The notes: generated by a model not told the origin, from the letters alone. 32,825 bases of DNA from Aalborgiella sp031422495 (GCA_031422495.1 JANPLX010000028.1:1-32825), one strand, 5' to 3'; shown: positions 1 to 7,981, counted from the first letter of the stretch. Program-made: numbers and translations.

Positions 1-2195
1 TTGCTGGTGTTGAACGTGACGGTGGTCGCGACCGAGCTTGGGTTAGACAGACTGACCGTGAACACGCTGTTGGTGCCTTCAGGTACGGTGGTGCCGTTGG
101 TGACACTGACGGTGACCGGGTCGCTGGCACTGATGGTGTTCTGCACGGTCGCGGTACCCAGGGTCGCGTTGCTTGGCGCGCTGAGCGTCAAGTTGAAGTT
201 CTCAGCTGGCTCGCCTGTCGTGTCGTCGATGGTCGCTGTGCGCACTTGTACCGCGGTCACGCCCGCTGGAATCGTGATGAGGCCGTTGGCCGGTACAGGG
301 TTAAATGTCACGCTGTTATCAACCGAGAAGGTCTGTGCACCTAAGTCAGCCGCTACTGTTGGGTTGGTGCCGCTGCCTGCTGTCGCTAAGGTCACTGTCA
401 CCGACGAGGCCGAGGCCGCGCTCAGGGTGATCTCGTTTTGTGTGGCGGTGCCTTCGGCTACCGTTTGCGGTGTCGTGATGCTTACAACCGAAGCCCCTGT
501 ATTGATGGTCAACACCGCGGTGTCGCACAACGCTGCGACTGCGCCCGCTGTCGGACACACGCTGTAGGTCACGGTACAGCTGCTGTTGGCCACTGGGGTG
601 GTGTAGCTGGCCACGCCAGCTGTTGTCATCGTCCCAGCTGGTGAGCAGGTGGTCGCAGTTTGCGTGTAGACCGAGCCGGCTGGCTTTTGGTCGTTCAGCG
701 CGACGTCGGTCGTGCTGGTGATCGCGGGCTGCTTGGTCACCGTCTCGTCAATGGCGTCAATCACCGGTGTGTTCGGTGTCGTACCGGTACATGCTGGCGC
801 GGTTCCTGTGCACAGGGGGTCGCCGCCGCCTGTCGCTGTCGCGGTGTTGGTCGCTGTCGTCGCGGTTGAGGCAACGTTCACCGGTACGGTGATGACGATC
901 GGTCCGGCTGCGCCCGCCGCTATCGAGCAGCCTGTCAAGTTGCTGCCTGTCGTTGGACACAGTGTCATTGTGCCGCCTGTGGCTGTCGGGGTGCCGCTCA
1001 AGGTGATGCCCGTTGGCAGGGTGTCTGCTAATGTGATGGCCGCTGTCGTGGGTCCGTTCGCCACCGCAATGTTGATGGTGTAGAACTGGCCTGTCTTGCC
1101 TACCACAAAGTTACTCAGACTGGCTGTCTTGGTGACTGTCAGCGTTGGTTTTTTCGTATTGGTGTACGTACACACAATCGCGGTGTCCGCCGCACCCACC
1201 GTCAAAGTGCTACCCACCAAGCCAGACGTACCCGTACATGCCAAGGCAGTATTGTAATTGGCAGCGCTACCGGTGGTGAAAACCTCTGACAGTGTCAATA
1301 CACTGTTCACTGGGACTAATTGCACGGCCCCAGTATCGGTTTCGTTGGCAGTATTGGCAACGGATGCCAAACTGGTCAATGCGGGCGTACCGCCAGCTGC
1401 AGCCACCGTGACTGCATCATTAACCGTGGCATTGACCCATGTTTTGCGTAGCGTGATGTTGGCGCGCGCAGGCAAACACCATGAAAATGAGTTCCAACCA
1501 ACAAATTGCGTGTTATTTACATGTGAGGGTCCCGTTTCAAAAGCCTGCGAAGCTGACGTTATGCCTGTTGTGTTGAAATTTGACGTGACATTACAAGCGT
1601 TGCTGTTTGTCGCGCATTGCGAGCCGTTGAAGTTAGCAGTAGCTGTACCTGCTGCTGCATTGACGGTGATATTGGCTGGGGTCACTGGCACCAACGATGT
1701 TGGAATGACGGTGCCGTTGACACGTGTACGAATGACGTCCTGAAAACCCTGGCTGTCAACGTCTGCCGATATGAAGTTCAGTTTATTGACCGGACGATTA
1801 AAAGTAAGATTTTGCGTAGACAACAAAATGTTAGTGCCGCCAACGGTATGCTCAGCGCGAACGGTGTTGGCAATATTACCCAGAATACCTTGGGTTGGTG
1901 AACCACCAGAAAAAGGTTGAGTGGCAACAATCTGAAAAGTAAGATTTACCGCAGTTGCGCCGGCACCGACAGTAAAGGCATAGGGGCCGGTGGTGCCATT
2001 TGTCCAGCTACCAGCAGGAAACGAGAAGGTTTGCAGCGTCTCACCAGCTACACAAGCCGATGCTTGCGCATTTGCCGCCATAGGCATGGCAAAGATTGCC
2101 GAAAACATGCATGCCGTCAAAATTTGGTGCAAGCTTGTCTCTCGCAACTTTTTAATCGACTGATTGCTAGTGATCATTTTGATGAATAGTTTCAT
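1..2195 (-). CDS. Giant secreted repeat protein (adhesin-like), 5' part, runs off left edge
   Basis: The reverse strand is open without a stop from an ATG at 2195 to the window edge (731 codons). The N-terminus has a long basic stretch, then a hydrophobic core and an ANAQA-type cleavage site near residue 45, so it looks exported. Residues ~50-250 form a domain I do not recognise. Residues ~250-345 resemble the prealbumin-like repeat of large surface proteins (ITLRKTWVN ... VCTYTNTK). Residues ~349-465 look like a DUF11 domain (LTVTKTASLSNFVVG ... TLPTGITLSG). Residues ~470-565 look like an Ig/cadherin-like unit. Residues ~570-690 look like a Calx-beta domain (VAEGT ... TIDDTTGEPAENFNLTLSAPSNATLGTA), and a second one starts at ~694. 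Such proteins usually end in a type I or sortase-like export signal, which lies outside the window. ATG 2177 is an alternative start; neither has a clear Shine-Dalgarno. A GGCTG/CAGCC hairpin (2203-2224) sits just before the start. The distal half is richer in GC and very rich in Thr/Ala/Val. Confidence 0.85.
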   Translation of the reverse strand, partial: MKLFIKMITSNQSIKKLRETSLHQILTACMFSAIFAMPMAANAQASACVAGETLQTFSFPAGSWTNGTTGPYAFTVGAGATAVNLTFQIVATQPFSGGSPTQGILGNIANTVRAEHTVGGTNILLSTQNLTFNRPVNKLNFISADVDSQGFQDVIRTRVNGTVIPTSLVPVTPANITVNAAAGTATANFNGSQCATNSNACNVTSNFNTTGITSASQAFETGPSHVNNTQFVGWNSFSWCLPARANITLRKTWVNATVNDAVTVAAAGGTPALTSLASVANTANETDTGAVQLVPVNSVLTLSEVFTTGSAANYNTALACTGTSGLVGSTLTVGAADTAIVCTYTNTKKPTLTVTKTASLSNFVVGKTGQFYTINIAVANGPTTAAITLADTLPTGITLSGTPTATGGTMTLCPTTGSNLTGCSIAAGAAGPIVITVPVNVASTATTATNTATATGGGDPLCTGTAPACTGTTPNTPVIDAIDETVTKQPAITSTTDVALNDQKPAGSVYTQTATTCSPAGTMTTAGVASYTTPVANSSCTVTYSVCPTAGAVAALCDTAVLTINTGASVVSITTPQTVAEGTATQNEITLSAASASSVTVTLATAGSGTNPTVAADLGAQTFSVDNSVTFNPVPANGLITIPAGVTAVQVRTATIDDTTGEPAENFNLTLSAPSNATLGTATVQNTISASDPVTVSVTNGTTVPEGTNSVFTVSLSNPSSVATTVTFNTS

Positions 2196-2275
2196 TTTTT
2201 TCGGCTGTAAAAAAACCCCCAGCCACAATTCGTGAGCGGAGGTAGGCAATAAGTACTACTAAGTATTATCAGACA

Positions 2276-2305
2276 ATTACACTAAATTACAAAATAACAT
2301 ATCAA
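2276..2305 (-). promoter_or_regulatory. Candidate sigma70 promoter of the giant secreted protein
   Basis: On the reverse strand TTGATA (2305-2300) is followed after 18 bases by TGTAAT (2281-2276), each one mismatch from consensus. It lies in an AT-rich 249-base gap between the thioesterase stop and the secreted-protein start, giving a leader of about 70-75 bases. The rest of the gap holds nothing else I can name. Confidence 0.4.
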
Positions 2306-2444
2306 GTTGCGGTCGCCTACTAACCGTAAAACAACATGCTATCGTGATTTATTTCACATTAATTGAAATATATTGCTTTACTTAAGTTATGTAAGTCGTT
2401 GAATTTAAACTTTTTATCCAATACGGCTTATATTTTTTTAAACA

Positions 2445-2855
2445 TCATTTGGTGATTTCTCGTGGCCGCCCTTGGTCATCTATGGCCACATAGGTAACGG
2501 ATGCCTCCGTCACTTTTATGTACCTACCTTGACTTCTAAAGCGTTCGGCAAACACCTCCACCTTCACAGTCACAGACGTGCGGCCAATGCGTGTGACTTC
2601 TGAGAAAAATGACAAAATATCCCCAACACGCACGGGTTGCTTGAAAATAAACTCGTTAACCGCAACCGTGGCCATGCGCCCTTGGGTGTGCCTTGCAGGG
2701 ATGACGCTGCCCGCTAAGTCAACCTGCGCCATGACCCAGCCACCGAAAATATCGCCGTTGGCATTACAGTCACCCGGCATAGGGATGACTTTAAGGACCA
2801 ATTCTTTATCGGTCGGAAGGGCTACAGATGCAGGCTCGCTTGAATTGTTGGACAT
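2445..2855 (-). CDS. YciA-like acyl-CoA thioesterase (hotdog fold)
   Basis: Predicted cytoplasmic acyl-CoA hydrolase of about 136 residues, close to the usual YciA length of ~130. The hotdog hallmark PGDCNANGDIFGGWVMAQVDLAG is present; the Asp of NGDIFGG is the usual catalytic acid. It is followed by VNEFIFKQPVRVGD and the closing strand EASVTYVAIDDQGRPR, both typical of the family. I prefer ATG 2855 to a TTG nine bases upstream, as the extra residues add nothing conserved. The gene is divergent from the ABC exporter, with 65 bases between the starts. Substrates cannot be read from sequence; YciA enzymes act on a range of short to long acyl-CoAs. Confidence 0.9.
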   Translation of the reverse strand: MSNNSSEPASVALPTDKELVLKVIPMPGDCNANGDIFGGWVMAQVDLAGSVIPARHTQGRMATVAVNEFIFKQPVRVGDILSFFSEVTRIGRTSVTVKVEVFAERFRSQGRYIKVTEASVTYVAIDDQGRPREITK

Positions 2856-2920
2856 CAGTGACAATATGTGTACATGTGATTAATTGATAACGATAAACGC
2901 GAAACGAAAGACTGTCTACG

Positions 2921-4858
2921 ATGCGACCCCATGGCCATACAAATGTTGCATCTGTTGCACCGGAAGCTGTAGCAAGCTCACCACTAAAAGTAGCGCCCCG
3001 TTCAGACTGGGCGACTTTAGCACGACTATTTCCATACCTTTGGTACTACAAATGGCGCGTGATGGCAGCGCTGGCCTTCATGGTGGGCGCCAAGGTCGCC
3101 AATGTGGGGGTGCCGCTGCTACTCAAAGAGCTGGTGGATGCCATGAACCCCAATCTGATTTCAGGCACAAACGCATTACTAGTCGTCCCCGTTGCACTGC
3201 TCTTGGGCTATGGCTTATTAAGGTTATCCACAAGTCTTTTCACAGAGTTACGTGAACTGGTGTTTTCTAAGGCGACTGAAGGCGCTGCGCGCAGCATTTC
3301 ACTCGAAGTTTTCCGCCATTTACACAATTTAAGCCTGCGTTTTCACCTAGAACGCCAAACCGGCGGCATGACGCGCGACATCGAGCGCGGTACCCGTGCC
3401 GTGCGTACGCTGATTGGTTTTACCCTGTTCAACATTGCGCCCACGCTGATAGAAATGGCATTGGTACTGACGCTTTTGGCGGTTAAATTTGATGCTTGGT
3501 TTGCCTGGATCACTGTCGCAGCCCTGGTGCTGTACATCACCTACACCATCACGGTCACTGAATGGCGCACGCAATTTCGCATCAAAATGAACGAGATGGA
3601 CGGCCAAGCGCACACCCGAGCGATCGACTCACTGCTGAACTACGAAACCGTCAAATACTTCAACAATGAGGAATTTGAAGCCAAACGCTACGACGAGAAT
3701 TTAGAGAAATTCCGTGCTGCCTCGGTCAAAAGCCAAACCACGCTGAGCTTGCTGAACACGGGTCAGCAGCTGATCATCGCCACTGCACTTGTTGCCATGC
3801 TGTGGCGTGCCACCCAAGGCGTGGTCGAGGGCCGCATGACGCTGGGTGATTTGGTGATGGTCAACGCCTTCATGATTCAGCTGTACATTCCGCTGAACTT
3901 TTTGGGCGTGATTTACCGCGAAATCAAACAAAGTTTGACCGATTTGGACAAAATGTTTGTCCTTTTAGAGCGGGAACGCGAGATTGCAGATGTGCCAGGT
4001 GCTCAAAAACTCGTAATTTCATCAAAATCAACCATTTTAGAGAAAAATTCGACTCTAGCCGGCGTATTTATTGCCTCAACAGCTACAAACAATATAGCAA
4101 ATAACATCTCAAACAGCATCAATTCACCCGAAATCAGCTTCCAAAACGTGCATTTTGCGTACGAGGCCAGCCGCCCGATCTTGCACGGCATCAGCTTCAC
4201 TGTGCCTGCTGGCAAAACCGTGGCAGTCGTCGGACCGTCAGGGGCGGGGAAATCGACCTTGGCGCGGTTGCTGTTCAGGTTTTATGACGTACAACAGGGC
4301 ACGATTTCAATTGCTGGCCAAGACATCAAAACCGTCACCCAAGCCAGCGTGCGCGAAGCGATTGGCATTGTGCCGCAAGACACTGTGCTGTTCAACGACA
4401 CCGTGGCCTACAACATTGCCTACGGCAGAACGGGGGCAACACAAGAACAGGTGGAAGAAGCGGCCAAATCGGCGCGGATTCACGACTTCATCGCCTCCAC
4501 GCCCTTAGGCTACAAAACCATGGTGGGTGAGCGGGGTTTGAAGCTCTCTGGCGGCGAGAAACAACGCGTCGCCATCGCCCGTACCCTGCTGAAAAACCCG
4601 CCGATCCTGATTTTTGACGAAGCCACCTCAGCCTTAGACAGCGCCAACGAGCGCGCCATTCAAGCCGAGTTGCAAAGCGTGGCACAAAACAAGACGACAC
4701 TGGTGATTGCCCACAGGTTATCCACAGTGGTGGATGCGCATGAGATTTTGGTCATGGATGCGGGGCACATCGCTGAGCGGGGTAACCATGCTCAGCTGCT
4801 GGCGATGAATGGCGTTTATGCGCAAATGTGGGCGCTGCAGCAAAATAGTGGGGATTGA
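2921..4858 (+). CDS. Atm1/HMT1-type ABC exporter half-transporter with in-frame repeat insertion
   Basis: A 645-residue fused membrane-ATPase exporter of the Atm1 family, which exports glutathione or glutathione-bound metal/sulfur compounds across the inner membrane as a homodimer. Residues ~30-340 form the six-helix domain, with the family-typical YETVKYFNNEEFE and IYREIKQSLTDLDKMF stretches. The ATPase domain has Walker A GPSGAGKS (438-445), Q-loop VPQDTVLFNDT, signature LSGGE (542-546), Walker B ILIFDE with Glu567, and H-loop His598, so it appears active. Between the two domains, residues ~366-393 (nt 4017-4098) are a copy of the dispersed repeat family, read in frame, and are followed by an Asn/Ser-rich stretch (NNISNSINS). 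Atm1 relatives have a short linker here. The start ATG is preceded only by a weak purine run. The 3' end is followed by a strong palindrome. Confidence 0.93.
   Translation: MRPHGHTNVASVAPEAVASSPLKVAPRSDWATLARLFPYLWYYKWRVMAALAFMVGAKVANVGVPLLLKELVDAMNPNLISGTNALLVVPVALLLGYGLLRLSTSLFTELRELVFSKATEGAARSISLEVFRHLHNLSLRFHLERQTGGMTRDIERGTRAVRTLIGFTLFNIAPTLIEMALVLTLLAVKFDAWFAWITVAALVLYITYTITVTEWRTQFRIKMNEMDGQAHTRAIDSLLNYETVKYFNNEEFEAKRYDENLEKFRAASVKSQTTLSLLNTGQQLIIATALVAMLWRATQGVVEGRMTLGDLVMVNAFMIQLYIPLNFLGVIYREIKQSLTDLDKMFVLLEREREIADVPGAQKLVISSKSTILEKNSTLAGVFIASTATNNIANNISNSINSPEISFQNVHFAYEASRPILHGISFTVPAGKTVAVVGPSGAGKSTLARLLFRFYDVQQGTISIAGQDIKTVTQASVREAIGIVPQDTVLFNDTVAYNIAYGRTGATQEQVEEAAKSARIHDFIASTPLGYKTMVGERGLKLSGGEKQRVAIARTLLKNPPILIFDEATSALDSANERAIQAELQSVAQNKTTLVIAHRLSTVVDAHEILVMDAGHIAERGNHAQLLAMNGVYAQMWALQQNSGD
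4017..4098 (-). repeat. Dispersed repeat family 1, copy A (in frame in ABC exporter)
   Basis: This carries the shared core on the reverse strand (GGCAATAAATACGCCGGCTA), flanked by the AT-rich GCTATA...TAGC arm and by the TAGAG...CTCTA arm. It extends to a CATCAAAAT end also seen in copy F. It is read in the opposite orientation by the exporter gene without a stop. Confidence 0.85.
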
Positions 4859-4867
4859 TGTAACTTA

Positions 4868-4901
4868 TCCCCCACTTTAAAAAAGGGGGAGCTAGTGGGG
4901 A
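4868..4901. terminator. Palindrome between convergent genes, possible bidirectional terminator
   Basis: TCCCCCACT pairs with AGTGGGGA, and inside it CCCCC can instead pair with GGGGG across an A-rich loop. It lies in the 64-base gap between the convergent exporter and M14 peptidase stops. The trailing T-run is poor on both strands, so it may be a REP/MITE-like palindrome rather than a true intrinsic terminator. Confidence 0.45.
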
Positions 4902-4922
4902 TTTATCCGTACGGTTAGCTAA

Positions 4923-5789
4923 TTAAGGCTTCTCCGGCCGCACCTTCTCCCCCATCCACCGCAGCAAATCCAGCCACATTTGTCGCGTTTCGGCGTCTAG
5001 CGGGGTGCGCTGGGCGTTGGGCAACTCGATGGTGACGACGGGCATACCTTTGTGAACGCCGCCGTAGTTGCCTAACGAGCCTGGGAAAATGCCTACTTGG
5101 TCGAGGTACAGCCTGCCAAGTTTAGACGGCGGTACAACTGGGCCATCAAAATCTAGCACGCCGTAGGGTGCATGGATGCTGACGATGAGATGCGGCTTGA
5201 AGCTGACCATGTCGTCGTGCAGAAACTTGGATTCTGGCTCTGACAGCGGCTCTGGCCCCGGCCAGCGACGTGGGTCTTTTTTGGTGCGCTGCTCCCAGTA
5301 GGTTTTGGCATCACGTGACCAGTTGGGCGTAGGGAAATTGCGGTTCAGATCGACGCCATGGGCATTCACCCGTTTAGCTGGCCGCGCCATCAGGCCATCA
5401 GGGTTCAGCATCGGGATAAAGCGCCAATGCACGGGGTTGGGCGCATTGGAAGGGGCTTGGGCGGCAAGTTTGATCCAATGCAATGCCACGGCGCTAGATG
5501 ACAACTCGTCACCATGAATACCACCGACCACCAGCACACGCAAGGTGGGCGTATCGGCAGCGCTACGCACGGGCGGCATGTCGCGCTTGAGCAATGGCGC
5601 ACCTTTGACCGAGCGCGCACCGGTATCGACCAAGTTGGCCTGCAAACACAGCTGCGCAGAGACATTAGGCAAGTGCTTGACCATGGTTTGGCAAAAAACC
5701 TCATTTTTAGAGGTATTTTCGGCTATAGCCGGCGTGTTTATTGCCTTAATAGCTATTAATAATATAGCATATTTTAACTTAAATAACAT
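4923..5789 (-). CDS. Secreted M14-family zinc peptidase (MpaA/carboxypeptidase-like) with repeat-derived N-terminus
   Basis: A 288-residue zinc metallopeptidase. The zinc ligands are visible as HGDE (His92, Glu95) and His206 (SIHAP). LNRNF (139-142) holds the substrate-binding Asn-Arg, and the catalytic base is Glu255 in VVTIELP. The short MpaA-like architecture suggests peptidoglycan peptide or amide cleavage, which is inference. The first ~30 residues (MLFKLK, then YAILLIAIKAI, then NTPAIA before Glu24) look like a complete signal peptide, and residues 8-30 are encoded by a copy of the dispersed repeat. A Shine-Dalgarno-like AGGA lies about 12 bases before ATG 5789, close to the stop of the upstream adenosyltransferase gene. 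Without the repeat the next ATG would be residue 36, giving a cytoplasmic form. Confidence 0.85.
   Translation of the reverse strand: MLFKLKYAILLIAIKAINTPAIAENTSKNEVFCQTMVKHLPNVSAQLCLQANLVDTGARSVKGAPLLKRDMPPVRSAADTPTLRVLVVGGIHGDELSSSAVALHWIKLAAQAPSNAPNPVHWRFIPMLNPDGLMARPAKRVNAHGVDLNRNFPTPNWSRDAKTYWEQRTKKDPRRWPGPEPLSEPESKFLHDDMVSFKPHLIVSIHAPYGVLDFDGPVVPPSKLGRLYLDQVGIFPGSLGNYGGVHKGMPVVTIELPNAQRTPLDAETRQMWLDLLRWMGEKVRPEKP
5702..5768 (-). repeat. Dispersed repeat family 1, copy B (encodes peptidase signal region)
   Basis: This has the same core as the other copies with one change (AAACACG for AAATACG) and the GCTATATTATTAATAGCTA inverted arm. It is read in frame by the M14 peptidase as AILLIAIKAINTPAIAENTS. 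Confidence 0.85.
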
Positions 5790-5816
5790 ACGAAAATCTG
5801 TTCCTAGCGCTGCTGA

Positions 5817-6428
5817 TCATGCGTCTGCTGATGCGTCCAGTACATCCTCCGGCTTCACGTTTTGGCGTGCCATGCGCTCGCTTTTCCAATACACGTCGTC
5901 GCCCGCCTTGCCATCAACGAGCATGCGATTCAGCACTCGGGAGAGCACAAACATCAAGTCGCTGAGCCGATTCAGGTATTGGCGCGGTGCGTCGTTGATG
6001 GTTTCCGATTCACCCAAAGCGACAACTGCACGTTCCGCCCGCCGTGCCACAGTGCGGCACACGTGCGCTTGCGAGGCGGCGCGGTTGCCCGCGGGCAGGA
6101 TGAATTCGGCAAGTTTCGGCAGGGTTGCGTTGTAGGTTTCTAGCGCATCGTCCAGCTCCAAAAGCGCCTCTTTTTTAAGCAACTCAAAGCCTGGAATGGA
6201 CAATTCGCCACCTAAATTGAAGAGTTGGTGCTGGATTTCAACCAATAAATGACGCACGCCCTCAGGCATGGTTTCGCACAGCAACACACCGATATGCGAG
6301 TTCAGCTCATCCACATCGCCCATGGCGTGGACACGTAAGTGGTCTTTAGAAACGCGGGTGTTGTCGCCCAGCCCCGTGGTGCCTTGGTCGCCCGTGCGGG
6401 TGGCGATTTGTGAGAGTCTATTTGCCAT
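5817..6428 (-). CDS. ATP:cob(I)alamin adenosyltransferase, PduO type
   Basis: A 203-residue enzyme that transfers the adenosyl group of ATP to cob(I)alamin to make coenzyme B12. The N-terminal ATP-binding signature TRTGDQGTTGLGDN is at residues ~10-23. The helical core has VDELNSHIGVLL, and the family C-terminal motifs CRTVARRAERAVV and YLNRLSDLMFVLSR are intact. Its start follows the histidine kinase stop by only 15 bases, so the two are probably co-transcribed, although a functional link is not obvious. No clear ribosome binding site is seen. The M14 peptidase follows 27 bases downstream. Confidence 0.93.
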   Translation of the reverse strand: MANRLSQIATRTGDQGTTGLGDNTRVSKDHLRVHAMGDVDELNSHIGVLLCETMPEGVRHLLVEIQHQLFNLGGELSIPGFELLKKEALLELDDALETYNATLPKLAEFILPAGNRAASQAHVCRTVARRAERAVVALGESETINDAPRQYLNRLSDLMFVLSRVLNRMLVDGKAGDDVYWKSERMARQNVKPEDVLDASADA

Positions 6429-6443
6429 GGTGTGTAACTTTGC

Positions 6444-7889
6444 TTAAAGCGGCAAAGTTACCACAAAACAAGCCCCCGTATGCGCCCCTGTGCCTTCGCA
6501 GCGCACGCTGCCGCCGTGGCGCTGGGCGATGGATTTGACCAATGCCAAGCCTAGACCAACACCGCCGTCAACCTCGCTGGCTCCGGGCACGCGGTAAAAC
6601 GGCTCAAAAATGCGCTGTCGCAGCTCACTTGGCACGCCTGGGCCATGGTCGGTCACACGCAAGACGACTTGTTTTGATTGACCCAGCGTCTCGATGTTCA
6701 AACTCAAAATGACGGGGCGCGATGGGTCAACTTTGGTAGCCACTTTTGAATAGCGGTTCGCGTTTTCCAGTAAATTGCGCATCAAACGGCGCAGCAACTT
6801 AGGCACACCTTGCACGGCGATAGCGGATTCGGACAATACTTGTAGCTCTGCGCCTGATTTGGCGCACTCTTCTGCGGCCAAACCGGTTAAATCAACAGTT
6901 TCAAACGAACCTACATCTGCCTGCGCAGAATCTAACCGACTGGCAAGGAGAATTTCATCAATCAGTTGATCTAACTCGTTAATATTGCGACTGATTTCGT
7001 CTTTCAGCAAATTGAAAGATTTGAGCGACGCTGGGCCGCCCCAAGTCGCGAAAGCCCCCTCGGGGGGCAGAGAGGACACGCCAGTGCCGACCGTGGGGGC
7101 ACTTACTCTGCCGTGCATCAGCTCCAAGCCCATTTTGATGCGGGTTAAGGGCGATCTGAGCTCGTGAGATGCGTTGGCCAGCAGCGATTTGTGCGACCCG
7201 ACCAAAGCCTCTATGCGCTCAGCCGCCGTGTTGAAGCGTTTCGCCAAAAATGCCACCTCGTCGTTGCCAATGACTGGAACGCGGGTCGCCAAGTCGCCCT
7301 GCCCCCATTGCTCAACACCACGCTGTAATGACTCTAACCGCTTTGTCAGCCGGCGAATCAGCGGGTACGTGCCCAGTGCCACGGCGAGGCCAACCAAACC
7401 GAGCATCCAAACAAACCCAAACGGTGGCTTAAACCAGGTTTTGTCCGCAGGGCTGCCAAGACCAAATGCATTATCCAAACGCTCTGGGCGATTCCTGCGG
7501 TCCAATCGTTCAAATCGCTCGCGCATCTCTAGCGGGCGCATCGGCTCAAATTCACCCGTTTGTGGGTTCAGGCGACGCGGTCTTGGCATTTGCAAGCCTA
7601 TGGTATCGCCAGCGGCTAAGGGTTTATCAAGTTTTACTGAAAATTCGGTGCCCATGCCCGGCACGCGCGGTGCTGCCGTCGCTGTGCCTATGGTTTCACC
7701 CGCAGCGTTTTTAATCAGCACTTCGCGCACCACGGGCGCAGTGCCGGCAGCTCCCAACTCAGCCATTTTGCGCTCTGCGCTCTCGCGCCAAGCCCAGCCG
7801 ACCAGCAGCGTCAACACAGCCACAGCCAAGACCACGGCCAGCCAGATGCGGACGTACAGGCGGTTGAAAAAGGGGGTGGCTGATTTCAT
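6444..7889 (-). CDS. Two-component sensor histidine kinase with in-frame repeat in its DHp loop
   Basis: A 481-residue inner-membrane kinase. A first membrane segment lies at ~13-31, a periplasmic region at ~32-160, and a second membrane segment at ~162-182 leads into a HAMP domain (PLIRRLTKRLESLQ ... ). The phospho-acceptor is His242 in NASHELRSPLTR. The ATPase domain shows the N box (RNLLENANRYS), G1 (TDHGPGVP) and G2 (GGVGLGLALVKS). Residues ~264-286 (APTVGTG ... ATWGGP) are the translation of a copy of the GC-rich dispersed repeat; they fall between the two helices of the dimerisation hairpin, where relatives have a short turn. The response regulator gene lies upstream on the same strand. 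The signal sensed is unknown. Confidence 0.92.
   Translation of the reverse strand: MKSATPFFNRLYVRIWLAVVLAVAVLTLLVGWAWRESAERKMAELGAAGTAPVVREVLIKNAAGETIGTATAAPRVPGMGTEFSVKLDKPLAAGDTIGLQMPRPRRLNPQTGEFEPMRPLEMRERFERLDRRNRPERLDNAFGLGSPADKTWFKPPFGFVWMLGLVGLAVALGTYPLIRRLTKRLESLQRGVEQWGQGDLATRVPVIGNDEVAFLAKRFNTAAERIEALVGSHKSLLANASHELRSPLTRIKMGLELMHGRVSAPTVGTGVSSLPPEGAFATWGGPASLKSFNLLKDEISRNINELDQLIDEILLASRLDSAQADVGSFETVDLTGLAAEECAKSGAELQVLSESAIAVQGVPKLLRRLMRNLLENANRYSKVATKVDPSRPVILSLNIETLGQSKQVVLRVTDHGPGVPSELRQRIFEPFYRVPGASEVDGGVGLGLALVKSIAQRHGGSVRCEGTGAHTGACFVVTLPL
7033..7100. repeat. Dispersed GC-rich repeat family 2, copy 1 (in frame in kinase)
   Basis: This carries the hairpin core AGCCCCCTCGGGGGGCAG, preceded by GGGCCGCCC and followed by CAC...AGTG...CGTGGGGG. 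It has the same order of blocks and the same orientation as copy 2 at 7909-7974. It is read by the kinase gene on the reverse strand without a stop. Confidence 0.8.
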
Positions 7890-7908
7890 AGAGCACGTCC
7901 CGCCGACA

Positions 7909-7974
7909 GGCCGCCCTTAGGCGGGACAGCCCCCTCGGGGGGCAGCGTAGCACACGTAGTGGCAAGCGTGGGGG
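7909..7974. repeat. Dispersed GC-rich repeat family 2, copy 2 (between regulator and kinase genes)
   Basis: This has the same core as copy 1, with GGCCGCCC before and CACACGTAGTGGCAAGCGTGGGGG after. It fills most of the 92-base gap between the response regulator stop and the kinase start. An adjoining perfect inverted repeat, GTCCCGCC...GGCGGGAC (7898-7927), overlaps it and could form a further hairpin in the operon transcript just before the kinase start. Confidence 0.8.
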
Positions 7975-7981
7975 TCATATC

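Noticed and set aside
1..1743. Long + strand reading frames (1-567, 712-1083, 1258-1743)
   Set aside because: They are antisense to one continuous reverse-strand frame with signal peptide and known domains; their Val/Ala/Thr-rich translations are the mirror of that repetitive gene.
5545..6135. 196-residue + strand frame opposite the peptidase and adenosyltransferase genes
   Set aside because: It crosses two real genes and a repeat, and shows no recognisable motif.
7174..7920. 248-residue + strand frame opposite the histidine kinase
   Set aside because: No family resemblance, and the reverse-strand kinase has all its motifs in order.
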